NCBI GenBank assembly: GCA_013213915.1
Contig: JABSRK010000039.1
Span: forward strand, 1 to 16,914
Direction of reading: 5' to 3'
Source of the DNA: Planctomycetota bacterium
Lineage (GTDB): Bacteria; Planctomycetota; GCA-002687715
Length of the DNA: 16,914 nt
Below the pieces are notes generated by a model. That model was not told where the DNA came from and searched no databases. It was given only the letters and a program-made list of their open reading frames with translations. The position numbers and the translations under genes were made by a program. The first letter of the stretch is position 1; every line of letters starts with the position of its first letter. Shown here piece after piece: positions 1 to 7,436 of this stretch.

Positions 1-1579
1 GGATCTCGTCGTCGAGCAGATCTTCGCCCTCTCGCGGAGAGGCGTCCTTGCCCGCCGTCTCCATGGCCTTCACGAGGGAGCCGTCGGTGTAGCGCGACTT
101 GGGCTGGGTCTCCTTCTCCAGAAGCTCGACTTCCTTGGTCGTGACCGCACCGTCCTCCTTCAGAGCAGGCAGGTCCTTGTGATCGGGCCTCGGCTCGACG
201 GCGCGCCAGCCGGGCTTCTTCAGGCGGCGGGAAGACGGGGTCACGAAGGTCTCTTCGAGCACCACGGTCTCGCGCGCCACCACTTCCCACTCGGCGGCGG
301 CGAGGAACACGGCGAGGAAACGGCGAAGGATGAGCTCGTAGATCTTGGCCTCGTCGTCGCGGAGGCTCTTGGGGTTCTCGCCGGTCGGGATCAGGGCGAA
401 GTGGTCGGAGACCTTGGCGTCGTTGAACACGCGGTTGTGTTGGACCGGCTTGAGGTGTTCGACCGAGCCTCCCGCTTCGGCGAGCGCCCGATTGGCGATG
501 TGACCGAGCTCGCCGCCCCGCAGCGACGTCACGATCTTGGGGATCTCGGAGGCGTAGTCCTCCGGAAGGTAGCGGCTCGACGTACGCGGGTAGGTGACGG
601 CCTTCTTCGCCTCGTAGAGTCCCTGAACGATGCGCAAGGTCCGGTCGAGGGTGTACCCGAACCGGTTGGACGCCTCGCGCTGGATCGTGGTCAGGTCGAA
701 TAGTTGCGGAGGGCGTTCGGTGCGCCTGGTCGTCTGGTCGGTGGCCGTGCCGGCCTGGCCCGCCACCCTGGCGACGATCGCGTCGGCCTTCGCCTTGTCG
801 GCCAGGCGGTCGGTTTTCTTGCCCTTGCCATCGACGCCTGACCAGCGAGCGGAGTAGACGCCGGACCCTGTATGGAAGTCCGCGTCCACCTGGAAGTAGG
901 GGACCGGTACGAATCGGTCGATGTCGCGTTCGCGATCGACCAGGAACGCCAGGGTGGGTGTCTTGACCCGGCCAACGGCGAAGAAGCTCTTCGCGCGCCC
1001 CATGAACTTCTTGCTGAACGCACGGGTGCCGTTCATGCCCACGAGCCAGTCCGCCTCGTCTCGAGCGTACGCAGCGAGCCGGAGCGGCTTGTAGTCGTCG
1101 GCCTCCTTAAGCCCGTCGAATGCAGACTTGATGGCATTGGCGGTCATGGACTGGAGCCAGAGGCGTTCGACGTGTTTCTTCCGCGCCTTCGGGTTCTCCA
1201 TGCCGAGTCCCGCGTGGTCGAGGACGAGGTTGAAGATCAACTCCCCTTCGCGGCCGGCGTCGCAGGCGTTGATGATGCGCTTGACGTCCTTGGCCTTCAT
1301 CAGATTGACGAGGCCCTTCAGGAGGTCCTTGGTGCGCCCCTGCCCCTCTCGGGGAACGCGCCGGAATTGATCCGGAAGGATGGGAAGGGTGCCAAGCGCC
1401 CAGTGTTTCCACTTTTCGTCGTACTCCGCCGGGTCTTGCAACTCGAGGAGGTGACCGGACGCCCACGCGATGACCATGTCGTCGCGCTCGTAGGATGAGG
1501 CCTTCTTCTTGAAGCCTCCCAGCACCTTGGCGAAGTCGTCGGCGACCGACTTCTTCTCAGTGACGACCAGGGTCCTCAT
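1..1579 (-). CDS. topB: DNA topoisomerase III-like type IA topoisomerase (3' end outside window)
   Basis: Type IA topoisomerases cut one DNA strand through a 5'-phosphotyrosine and pass the other strand; the TopB type favours decatenation. The 526 visible residues start MRTLVVTEKKSVADDF, a Toprim start with the conserved Glu8. The second Toprim acidic motif is NACDAGREGEL (about 105-114), a DAGREGEL variant of the usual DPDREGE. The active-site motif VTYPRTSSRYLPED puts the catalytic tyrosine at residue 330, close to its place in E. coli TopB (328, from memory). SDHFALIPT (391-399) is also typical. These spacings and the N-terminus favour TopB over TopA. ATG at 1579 has a GGGGAGGG stretch about 12 nt upstream. 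The C-terminus lies beyond position 1, so any zinc-finger or basic tail cannot be judged. It has its own upstream region and does not appear to share an operon with the gld genes. Confidence 0.93.
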   Translation of the reverse strand, partial: MRTLVVTEKKSVADDFAKVLGGFKKKASSYERDDMVIAWASGHLLELQDPAEYDEKWKHWALGTLPILPDQFRRVPREGQGRTKDLLKGLVNLMKAKDVKRIINACDAGREGELIFNLVLDHAGLGMENPKARKKHVERLWLQSMTANAIKSAFDGLKEADDYKPLRLAAYARDEADWLVGMNGTRAFSKKFMGRAKSFFAVGRVKTPTLAFLVDRERDIDRFVPVPYFQVDADFHTGSGVYSARWSGVDGKGKKTDRLADKAKADAIVARVAGQAGTATDQTTRRTERPPQLFDLTTIQREASNRFGYTLDRTLRIVQGLYEAKKAVTYPRTSSRYLPEDYASEIPKIVTSLRGGELGHIANRALAEAGGSVEHLKPVQHNRVFNDAKVSDHFALIPTGENPKSLRDDEAKIYELILRRFLAVFLAAAEWEVVARETVVLEETFVTPSSRRLKKPGWRAVEPRPDHKDLPALKEDGAVTTKEVELLEKETQPKSRYTDGSLVKAMETAGKDASPREGEDLLDDEI

Positions 1580-1695
1580 GCTCTTTACCGCCCTCCCCTC
1601 GACCGGATGATGGTGGCTTCCAGGTCCGAAGATCAAGGGGTTACGTGAAGCATTGGGGATAAGTCGGTGCTCAGGCAGGCGCCATGGATTGCATT

Positions 1696-1720
1696 TAAGT
1701 CATTGACATAAATATATTTA
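1696..1720 (-). promoter_or_regulatory. 25-bp AT-rich motif upstream of topB (copy A)
   Basis: Read on the minus strand this 25-mer begins TAAA, has TATT at positions 7-10 and ends AATGACTTA. It matches the copy at 7309-7333 at 19 of 25 positions without gaps. It ends 116 nt before the topB start codon and points toward that gene. A TATAAA string overlaps its upstream edge and could be a -10 element, but I see no matching -35. Promoter or operator function is inferred from placement and base composition. Confidence 0.4.
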
Positions 1721-1721
1721 T
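1708..1721. repeat. 14-bp perfect AT palindrome
   Basis: ATAAATATATTTAT is its own reverse complement. In a genome this GC-rich a 14-bp run of pure A/T is unusual. It overlaps the shared AT-rich motif upstream of topB and could bind a dimeric regulator or simply aid DNA melting at a promoter. Confidence 0.5.
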
Positions 1722-1872
1722 AGGACTTTCGATCTGTGCGGCGGGGTTTTGTGTTCTTTGTCGCCACCAAGCCGGCCGGGGCGGGATGCTCGCCGCCTCA
1801 TGGAGCGCCGGCGGACCAATAAGTGGGCAAAGGGGGATCAGCGAGAGTCCCTGCTTTGGCTCGGTCTGCCTT

Positions 1873-1894
1873 GCCCGGAATGGGCGTCCCGGGC
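1873..1894 (-). terminator. Possible hairpin after the gld operon
   Basis: GCCCGG and CCGGGC form a 6-bp perfect stem around a 10-nt loop, 35 bp beyond the DUF4340 stop codon. No T-run follows on the minus strand, so this would not be a classical intrinsic terminator. It may be a weak or Rho-assisted end, or chance in GC-rich DNA. Confidence 0.2.
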
Positions 1895-1928
1895 CTCTTT
1901 GTCGGGCACCCGGACCCCTGCAGTGGAT

Positions 1929-2990
1929 CTACTTCTTGCCGCCGTCCTTGTCCGGGGTCTTGGCGTCGTCCTTCTTCTCCTCCACCTTCAGGACGTCGGC
2001 GACCTTCTTCAGGAAGTAATCGGTGATGGTGTAGTCGCGGAGGGTGACGACGAACGGGGAGGTCGACGACTTGAAGTACCAGTCGTTGTCTTCGCCTTCG
2101 CGCTTCTTGCCGACCTGAAGGGTGTGGACCGAGTCGTCCTTCATGGTGAGGGTCGCCGTGGCCGTGGGATTGTCGAAGCCGTACTCGGGCTTCAACTCCT
2201 TGCCGACCGGTTCGGCGAGGTTGAGAGACGTGATGCTGCCGAGCAATGACGAGACCTTGGACTCATCCGCCGGCGTCTCCTTGCCATCGACCAGCGCCAC
2301 CCAGGTCACCGTCTCCGTCACCTTGGGCGTCTCGGTCTCTGTCTCTCCTGGCTTGGGGGGCTCAGTCTTCTTGGTGACCTTGGCGATCAGGACGAGGCTA
2401 TCGTCCTTCCGCTTGATCTCGACCCTGCGAAGGTCGTCCTTCGGGATGTCGGTGTACTGGGTGTCGATCCAGGATGACGTCGAGGCGTCGAAGTCCCACG
2501 AATCAGGACCCGTCGCCGCCCAGGCTTGCTCGTCATCGACCCGCCGGTAGACGAGCTTGTCCGCCGAGCCCTGCTCACCCAGGTAGAAGTCGTCGACGGT
2601 CTCTCCGTCCTTGTTCTTCACGGTGATACGGAGGTGGAAGTTGTCGGGCGCGACCTCCAGGTCGTGGTACCGCGTCGCGTCCGTTGCGAGCTTGCGGATG
2701 GCGTACAGCTTGCGCAGCGCCTTGGTGGTTGATTCCACCTGCGTCGCGCGCACGGGGTAGTCGCCCCGATTCGCCAGCACCCAAGCATCGCCGGCGCGCT
2801 TGACGTCCACCGTCTTGCCGTCCTTGCTTGCGACGACGATCTGGCCAAGGTCCACGGCGGCGAGGTCCGGCATCGGACGATGACCATCCAGCCCGACATC
2901 GTCGGTGACCGCGTCATTCCCCCCGATGACGAACACCAGGACAACCTGGATCACGGCGAGGGCCGCCAGAACGATGTGGAAGCGGCTCAT
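1929..2990 (-). CDS. DUF4340 domain-containing membrane-anchored protein, last gene of gld-type operon
   Basis: A 353-residue protein. The N-terminal segment (about 5-23, HIVLAALAVIQVVLVFVIG) looks like an uncleaved signal anchor, which places the rest outside the cytoplasmic membrane. The body is a beta-rich, repeated fold of the DUF4340 type, with phrases such as KDGKTVDVKRAGDAWVLAN and DDFYLGEQ typical of that family. A Thr/Glu/Pro-rich insert lies near residues 209-226, and the tail is highly charged with many Lys and Asp. The start at 2990 is set by an ATGA overlap with the stop of the upstream gldG-like gene. DUF4340 genes often follow GldG-type genes, so it is probably a periplasmic accessory of this ABC system. 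Its molecular role is unknown. Confidence 0.85.
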   Translation of the reverse strand: MSRFHIVLAALAVIQVVLVFVIGGNDAVTDDVGLDGHRPMPDLAAVDLGQIVVASKDGKTVDVKRAGDAWVLANRGDYPVRATQVESTTKALRKLYAIRKLATDATRYHDLEVAPDNFHLRITVKNKDGETVDDFYLGEQGSADKLVYRRVDDEQAWAATGPDSWDFDASTSSWIDTQYTDIPKDDLRRVEIKRKDDSLVLIAKVTKKTEPPKPGETETETPKVTETVTWVALVDGKETPADESKVSSLLGSITSLNLAEPVGKELKPEYGFDNPTATATLTMKDDSVHTLQVGKKREGEDNDWYFKSSTSPFVVTLRDYTITDYFLKKVADVLKVEEKKDDAKTPDKDGGKK

Positions 2991-5380
2991 GACGTTCCTC
3001 CCGCCGGGTCGCCTGTCTGGGGTGCTCGCGCCACGGTCCTGGAGATCAGGGTGATGGGACGACGCGCCTGGCGCCACATCCACCAGCAACTGGCGATCAG
3101 CAGGATGAAGCCGCCCGTGACGGTGAACGTCAGCCACTGGGCCTTGGAGACGCTGGCGGCGCGTTCGTCGGGATCGAGTCCATCGAGTTCTGTCAGCGGC
3201 CGGTGTTCGGCGCGCTGTCCGCGGATCGCGGCGAGTTCGTCGTCACTACTCCACTCGAGCGCCTTGCGGAGCAGCGACATGTTCTCTTCCCACGTGCGCT
3301 CATCGAGGCTGTAGCTGCGGAACGCGAGCCACGAGAACGCGTCGGAGTCGCCGAACACGACGATCGAACTCGGGCGACTGCTCTTTTCCAGCGGCGCCGT
3401 CTGGCGTCGCTTCTCCTCCGGTTTGTCCGGCTTCTCTTCGCCCGGTTTGTCCGGGGGTTGGGGGTCGGGAGTCTCCGTCCCCGGGATGGCCTTGTCCGCG
3501 AAGTACGAGGTGAATTCACCGGTCACCGCGGCGGCGAGTCCGTGTTGCTCTGTCTGGATGTCCAGCACCCAGTCGAGTTTCCCAGCCAGGTACGTTGGTG
3601 GGAAGGTCCCCTCCCTCTGCACGGCGTGGTCGACCTCGCCCCAGATCGCGCGGAGGACCGATCCCGCACGACCCATGGGGCCCAGCCCGGGGTCGTAGCC
3701 GATGTCGAGGATCTGCCCGACGAGATCGGGAGACCGGGTCACCGACGCTTCGCCGGTCGTGCGTAGCAGAATCGTTCCCGAAGCCCCCTCCGGCACGTTC
3801 TCGAGTCCGACGGGGCACGCCCACAACATCGTCGCCGACTGCTGGAACGCGGTGATCGGGTGCTCCCGGGACATGCGCTCCTGGTCAATCGTGAGGAAGA
3901 AGGGGTACTTCACCTGGACGACCGTGTATCGAGGGGGGAAGGTCGAGTCGTCGACGACGGGGAATGCAAACACGTCCGAAGCGCTGTCGAGCACCATCTC
4001 GGCGCGGACCTCGATACCGAAGTGGCGCAGCCAGTCGCGGAAGAGGAAGCCGCCGCCCTGCTGGACGCGGATCTGCCCGCGTGCCGCGAGATCGCCGTGG
4101 AAGCCGCCGCCGCAGACGACAATGCGACCGCCGCGCATGACGAACTGGTCGAGCTCGTACAGCTCCTTGTCTGTCAGGTCTCCCGGCTGTAGCACGAGGA
4201 GGATATCCACGGCGCGTTCGATTCCGCTCGCGAGCGTCACCTGGGTGACCTGAAACGCCTCGCCGAGGAACTCGCGCGTCACCGCGAACGGATCGGGCGG
4301 ACGCTGCTGCTGCATCATGGGGTTCATCATCGGCTGCGGCGGCGTCGGAGAGACGATGCCGACCGTCTTGAGGAACCCGGGGACGACGCGCTTGAGCGAG
4401 CCCTCGACGGCCGTCTTCAGGTCGGCTTGACCAATGGTCGATCCGGGCTTGTACAGCTCGATGAACTCCCTGCTGTCACCGGTGTCGATCAGCAGCCACG
4501 CGTAGAAGTCGGCGGTGGCGCCACGGATCGGACGGACCCCGGTGGCGCTGTAGAGCGCCTCGGCCGCGCGTTGCTTCTCGTCCATCGACTTCAGGCCCTG
4601 CCACGGGTCGACGAATGCGATGCTGAAGCGTCCCTTCGCGTCCTTGTCGAGCTCGTCGCGCACCTCCTGGATGGTGTCCGACAGTCCCTGCATGTCCTGG
4701 GGGAGGGTCTCCTTGTCGGACAGATACGCCGTCAGCTTGACGTTCAGGTCCTGGGCGATGATCGCGCCGGCGACCGAGCCGTAGGTCTGGACGACCTTGC
4801 GGAGCGTCTTTGCGAGCACGTATTCAGGGTCAGTCAACTCCAGCTTGATGCCGAACGTGTTGAAGTCCTCGACGATGCGGATGAGCGGACACGTTCGTGA
4901 GAGCGCGATGTGTTCGTAGCGATCGCCGGACGCGACGACGACGGAGAAGTAGACGTTCTTGTACGCCTGCTCGGTCGCCGTGCTGACGGGGATGCTGAGG
5001 GACCGCACACCGTACGCGTCCGCCGCTGCGTCCTGTGCCTTCTTGCCCTTCGTATCGAGGGTGACGAACCGGGCGCGCACCTTGCCGTCGCTCTCGACGG
5101 CAAGCTCGGCGATCGCGTCCTTCAGAGGATCGACGATGGGCCGGATCATGGCCGGCATGGAATCAGGGGACGAGTAGTAGAAGATGATCTCGGCGGGCCG
5201 GTCCAGCTTCTTGAGGAACCGCCGCGTCACGTCGCTGAGGGTGTACGCGTTGCCCTCCGTCAGGTCTGCCCGCATGCGGACACCGGCGCGGCTGAGCAGG
5301 ACGTTGAACAGGACCAGGTTCACGAGGAGCAGCAGGACGCCCAAGAGGATGCTGAACGCGTTCTTTGTCTTGAAGTCCAT
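2987..5380 (-). CDS. gldG: GldG-type ABC transporter auxiliary protein
   Basis: A protein of about 797 residues with an N-terminal transmembrane helix (about 8-30), a very long periplasmic part, and a C-terminal helix (about 750-769, FTVTGGFILLIASCWWMW) followed by a short basic tail. This matches the topology of GldG / ABC_transp_aux proteins. Recognisable parts are the segment after TM1 (ADLTEGNAYTLSD), GGRIVVCGGGFHG (417-429), and a C-terminal SIVVFGDSDAFSW strand-loop (about 672-684). Two low-complexity linkers stand out: a Met/Gln/Pro stretch (about 348-364) and a Pro/Glu/Lys stretch (about 635-670). I chose ATG 5380 because GGGAG lies 6 nt upstream; an in-frame ATG at 5395, overlapping the gldF stop as TGATG, has no such site. 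It is coupled to gldF upstream and the DUF4340 gene downstream. The substrate is unknown. Confidence 0.85.
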   Translation of the reverse strand: MDFKTKNAFSILLGVLLLLVNLVLFNVLLSRAGVRMRADLTEGNAYTLSDVTRRFLKKLDRPAEIIFYYSSPDSMPAMIRPIVDPLKDAIAELAVESDGKVRARFVTLDTKGKKAQDAAADAYGVRSLSIPVSTATEQAYKNVYFSVVVASGDRYEHIALSRTCPLIRIVEDFNTFGIKLELTDPEYVLAKTLRKVVQTYGSVAGAIIAQDLNVKLTAYLSDKETLPQDMQGLSDTIQEVRDELDKDAKGRFSIAFVDPWQGLKSMDEKQRAAEALYSATGVRPIRGATADFYAWLLIDTGDSREFIELYKPGSTIGQADLKTAVEGSLKRVVPGFLKTVGIVSPTPPQPMMNPMMQQQRPPDPFAVTREFLGEAFQVTQVTLASGIERAVDILLVLQPGDLTDKELYELDQFVMRGGRIVVCGGGFHGDLAARGQIRVQQGGGFLFRDWLRHFGIEVRAEMVLDSASDVFAFPVVDDSTFPPRYTVVQVKYPFFLTIDQERMSREHPITAFQQSATMLWACPVGLENVPEGASGTILLRTTGEASVTRSPDLVGQILDIGYDPGLGPMGRAGSVLRAIWGEVDHAVQREGTFPPTYLAGKLDWVLDIQTEQHGLAAAVTGEFTSYFADKAIPGTETPDPQPPDKPGEEKPDKPEEKRRQTAPLEKSSRPSSIVVFGDSDAFSWLAFRSYSLDERTWEENMSLLRKALEWSSDDELAAIRGQRAEHRPLTELDGLDPDERAASVSKAQWLTFTVTGGFILLIASCWWMWRQARRPITLISRTVARAPQTGDPAGGTS

Positions 5381-5384
5381 CGTG

Positions 5385-5391
5385 CTCTCCC
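5385..5391 (-). promoter_or_regulatory. Ribosome binding site for gldG
   Basis: GGGAGAG on the minus strand sits directly before ATG 5380. It favours that start over the in-frame ATG at 5395, which is preceded by CACCACCTG. Confidence 0.5.
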
Positions 5392-5394
5392 GCA

Positions 5395-6120
5395 TCAGGT
5401 GGTGAAGCGGCGCCAGCGCACGAGCGCGACGTTCAGGTACAGAAAGAAGCCGGTGGCCGACAGGTAGAACACCAGGTCACGCAGGTCCAGGACGCCTCGT
5501 TCGATGCTGGCGAAGCGCGCCCAGAAGCCGATGCTCGCGCAGAACTCGGCGAGGGAGTCGCCGACCCACCCTGCGCGCAGGGCGACATCCGGGAGCAGGG
5601 TCGCCCCGCACAGGAGGAAACCGAGGAAGAGGGCGAGGAGTTGCTCCTGCACCAGCAGCGAGCAGACGAGGCCGATGGCCAGGTAGGCCGATCCGAGCAG
5701 CAGCGCGCCGACGTATCCGCCCACGACCGGGCCCCAGTCCAGGTCGCCGTAGATCTCCGCCACTATCGGAGCGCCCAGCGTCAGCACGAGCGCGAAGGCG
5801 AGGAGGCCGAACGCGGCGAGGAACTTGCCACAGACGAGCTGCCAGGGGGGGATGGGCAGGGTCGCGAGGAGCTCGTACGTCCCCATCTTCCGCTCGTCTG
5901 CCCACAGGCGCATGGTCAGGGCGGGGGTCACGAACAGCAGCAGGGGCGGGAGCCAGCGGAACAGCCCGCGGGCCGTAGCCTGGTTGGCGCCGAAGAACCC
6001 TTCGAAGAAGAAGAACACGAGCAGCGTGGCGAGGACGAACAGCAACAGGAAGACGTAGCCCAAAGGCGACGTCAAGGATGCCTTGAATTCCCGACCGGCG
6101 ACAGCGAGGGCGCGGCTCAT
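5395..6120 (-). CDS. gldF: ABC-2 type permease, GldF-like
   Basis: A 241-residue integral membrane protein with about six hydrophobic segments: around 20-40, 58-72, 100-125, 130-160, 163-185 and 213-232. The N-terminus (ALAVAGREFKASLTSPLGYV) and the segment LTMRLWADERKMGTYELLATLPI are characteristic of GldF/NosY-type ABC-2 permeases, where the RxxGT(Y/I)E-LL loop contacts the ATPase. It would form the membrane pore with the GldA-like ATPase. The start at 6120 forms an ATGA overlap with the gldA stop, and the stop at 5395 lies just before the gldG start, so the genes are probably translated together. The length is normal for the family. Confidence 0.9.
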   Translation of the reverse strand: MSRALAVAGREFKASLTSPLGYVFLLLFVLATLLVFFFFEGFFGANQATARGLFRWLPPLLLFVTPALTMRLWADERKMGTYELLATLPIPPWQLVCGKFLAAFGLLAFALVLTLGAPIVAEIYGDLDWGPVVGGYVGALLLGSAYLAIGLVCSLLVQEQLLALFLGFLLCGATLLPDVALRAGWVGDSLAEFCASIGFWARFASIERGVLDLRDLVFYLSATGFFLYLNVALVRWRRFTT

Positions 6121-7052
6121 GTCACCAGCTCCTGAGACGGCGTCTTCAGCTTCTTGAAGATGTCCTCGAGGTCGTGGTGCACACGGGTGAGCTCGGTGAC
6201 GGTCCAGCCCTTGTCACGGGCAAGGTTGCCGAGCTCGGTGAGCAGGCCGGGACGGGCGTCCGTGTGCAGCCGGACGGACGTGCTGTCGGCGTCGTCCTCG
6301 ACGGCGTCGACGGCGTTGACGCCGTCGAGACCCTGGACCGCATCCGCCACGCCCTCCATCTGCCCGAGCACCCGTAGCAGGATCCCGTGTCCGCGCCGAA
6401 ACGACTCGAGCGTCTCATCCACGTGGAGCTGCCCGGCGACCACCATCAGCACGCGGTCACACGTCGCTTCCACTTCCGACAGGATGTGTGTCGAGAGAAT
6501 GACGGTCTTCTCTTCTCCCAGCCCCCGGATCATCTCGCGGATGTCGAGGATCTGATTTGGGTCGAGTCCGGACGTGGGCTCATCCAGGATGAGGATGTCA
6601 GGATCATGGAGCATCGCTTGCGCGAGACCGGTGCGCTGGCGAAACCCCTTCGACAGGTGACCGACCGGCTTGGTCAAGGCGTCTTCCAGGCCGCACGCCC
6701 AGACGACGGTTGACAGGCGGCCCATGCGTTCGGTCGCGGGGATCTCGCGGAGCTTCGCCATCCAGGTCAGGTAGTCCTGGACGAGCATGTCCTTGTAGAT
6801 CGGCGCGTTCTCGGGCAGGTACCCGATGTGGCGTTGCGCGGCGAGGCGTTGCGCGCAGACGTCGTGACCGGCGATGTGCGCGCGACCCGAGGTCGGGGCG
6901 AGGTACCCCGTAAGGATTTTCATGGCGGTCGTCTTGCCGGCGCCGTTGGGTCCGACGAGTCCGACCACCTGCCCGCGCGGGATATGGAACGACACGTCCG
7001 CGAGGGCGCGGACGGCGCCGTAGTCCTGCACGAGATTCTCGGCTCTGATCAT
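6117..7052 (-). CDS. gldA: ABC transporter ATP-binding protein, GldA-like
   Basis: A 311-residue ATPase that powers the membrane complex. Visible motifs are Walker A GPNGAGKT (34-41), the Q-loop area around IGYLPENAPIY (76-86), signature LSKGF (133-137) instead of LSGGQ, Walker B ILILDEP (153-159), D-loop SGLDP (161-165) and H-loop His189 (STH). YLPENAPIY together with LSKGFRQR is typical of the GldA/NatA-like branch that pairs with ABC-2 permeases. The C-terminal 100 residues form the extra regulatory domain of that branch. It is the first gene of the four-gene operon. ATG 7052 is preceded by a weak GGA, and a repeated CCCCCTGT motif lies about 40-60 bp upstream. GldA names a gliding-motility gene in Bacteroidota, but homologues here need not act in motility. 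Confidence 0.93.
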   Translation of the reverse strand: MIRAENLVQDYGAVRALADVSFHIPRGQVVGLVGPNGAGKTTAMKILTGYLAPTSGRAHIAGHDVCAQRLAAQRHIGYLPENAPIYKDMLVQDYLTWMAKLREIPATERMGRLSTVVWACGLEDALTKPVGHLSKGFRQRTGLAQAMLHDPDILILDEPTSGLDPNQILDIREMIRGLGEEKTVILSTHILSEVEATCDRVLMVVAGQLHVDETLESFRRGHGILLRVLGQMEGVADAVQGLDGVNAVDAVEDDADSTSVRLHTDARPGLLTELGNLARDKGWTVTELTRVHHDLEDIFKKLKTPSQELVT

Positions 7053-7089
7053 GGCTATCCAGGGTCTTCTAAACTGACGTTGCGGGGCG

Positions 7090-7111
7090 ACAGGGGGGTT
7101 CTAACAGGGGG
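7090..7111 (-). repeat. Direct repeat CCCCCTGT x2 upstream of gldA
   Basis: Two copies (7090-7097 and 7104-7111) have starts 14 bp apart and lie 38-59 bp before the gldA ATG. Such spaced short repeats can be operator half-sites, but C-runs are common in GC-rich DNA, so the case is weak. Confidence 0.3.
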
Positions 7112-7294
7112 CCCCTCGCCCGCGAACCGGGACGAAAAGGATCGCGCCTCAGGGCGCAATCGTCAACGTCCGGGCTGCTCGATGGGCCCCTGGGCCGGTG
7201 CATGTACGTGCGATACACGGCGCTCGCCACGGAACGGGTTCGCCGCAGGACTCCCTTCCCAGTTGCAGCGGCCGTGCCAGGGCTCAGAAGGTCC

Positions 7295-7323
7295 TTGATC
7301 ATTGGCCGTAAACTTATTAAAAT
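7295..7323 (+). promoter_or_regulatory. Candidate sigma-70-type promoter for arginase
   Basis: TTGATC (7295-7300) and TAAAAT (7318-7323) are separated by exactly 17 bp and match TTGACA/TATAAT at 4/6 and 5/6 positions. Transcription would begin near 7330, leaving a leader of about 105 nt before the arginase ATG. The -10 lies inside the shared AT-rich motif. Confidence 0.45.
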
Positions 7324-7333
7324 AAATGACTTA
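7309..7333 (+). promoter_or_regulatory. 25-bp AT-rich motif upstream of arginase (copy B)
   Basis: It begins TAAA, has TATT at positions 7-10 and ends AATGACTTA, matching copy A (1696-1720, minus) at 19 of 25 positions. It ends 103 nt before the arginase start and points toward the gene, as copy A does for topB. It overlaps the candidate -10 and start-site region, so it could be an operator or part of a shared promoter class. Confidence 0.4.
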
Positions 7334-7436
7334 TGGTGATCTCGCTGGATGGATCCCGGACGGTCGGAATCGTCCTGTCTGGAGTACAGACTCGCGGTCC
7401 CGTGTCCTTTCCCCAAGACGCCGTAGGATCGGCTTC

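Larger units (their letters stand above)
1580..1928. other. Intergenic region between topB and the DUF4340 gene
   Basis: About 350 bp without a convincing gene. It holds a strikingly AT-rich island (about 1693-1724) that contains a 14-bp perfect palindrome and a 25-bp motif shared with the arginase upstream region. It also holds a GC-rich hairpin at 1873-1894. Short plus-strand ORFs crossing it have no family resemblance and run antisense into the DUF4340 gene. It lies downstream of the gld operon and upstream of topB, so it probably carries the topB promoter and the end of the gld transcript. Confidence 0.6.
7053..7436. other. Divergent upstream region between the gld operon and arginase
   Basis: About 380 bp with no convincing gene. 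On the gld side it holds two direct copies of CCCCCTGT (minus strand). In the middle is GC-rich sequence with a short GCGCC/GGCGC hairpin (about 7126-7139). On the arginase side it holds an AT-rich promoter-like stretch at 7295-7333. I looked for a tRNA T-loop or small-RNA signature and found none. Confidence 0.6.

Noticed and set aside
179..1498. Several plus-strand open frames over the topoisomerase gene
   Set aside because: They oppose a minus-strand frame with Toprim and active-site tyrosine motifs and have shadow-type composition.
1703..1708. Perfect TTGACA on the plus strand
   Set aside because: The hexamer 17 bp later is CTTTCG, not a -10, and no supported plus-strand gene follows.
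7126..7139. Small GCGCC/GGCGC hairpin between gldA and arginase as a terminator or small RNA
   Set aside because: Only five base pairs, no T-run, and both flanking genes read away from it, so no transcript should end there.
7326..7436. N-terminal extension of arginase from the ATG at 7326
   Set aside because: The extra 37 residues are Arg/Pro-rich without family similarity, and the ATG lies upstream of the predicted transcription start; 7437 has AGGA at a good distance.
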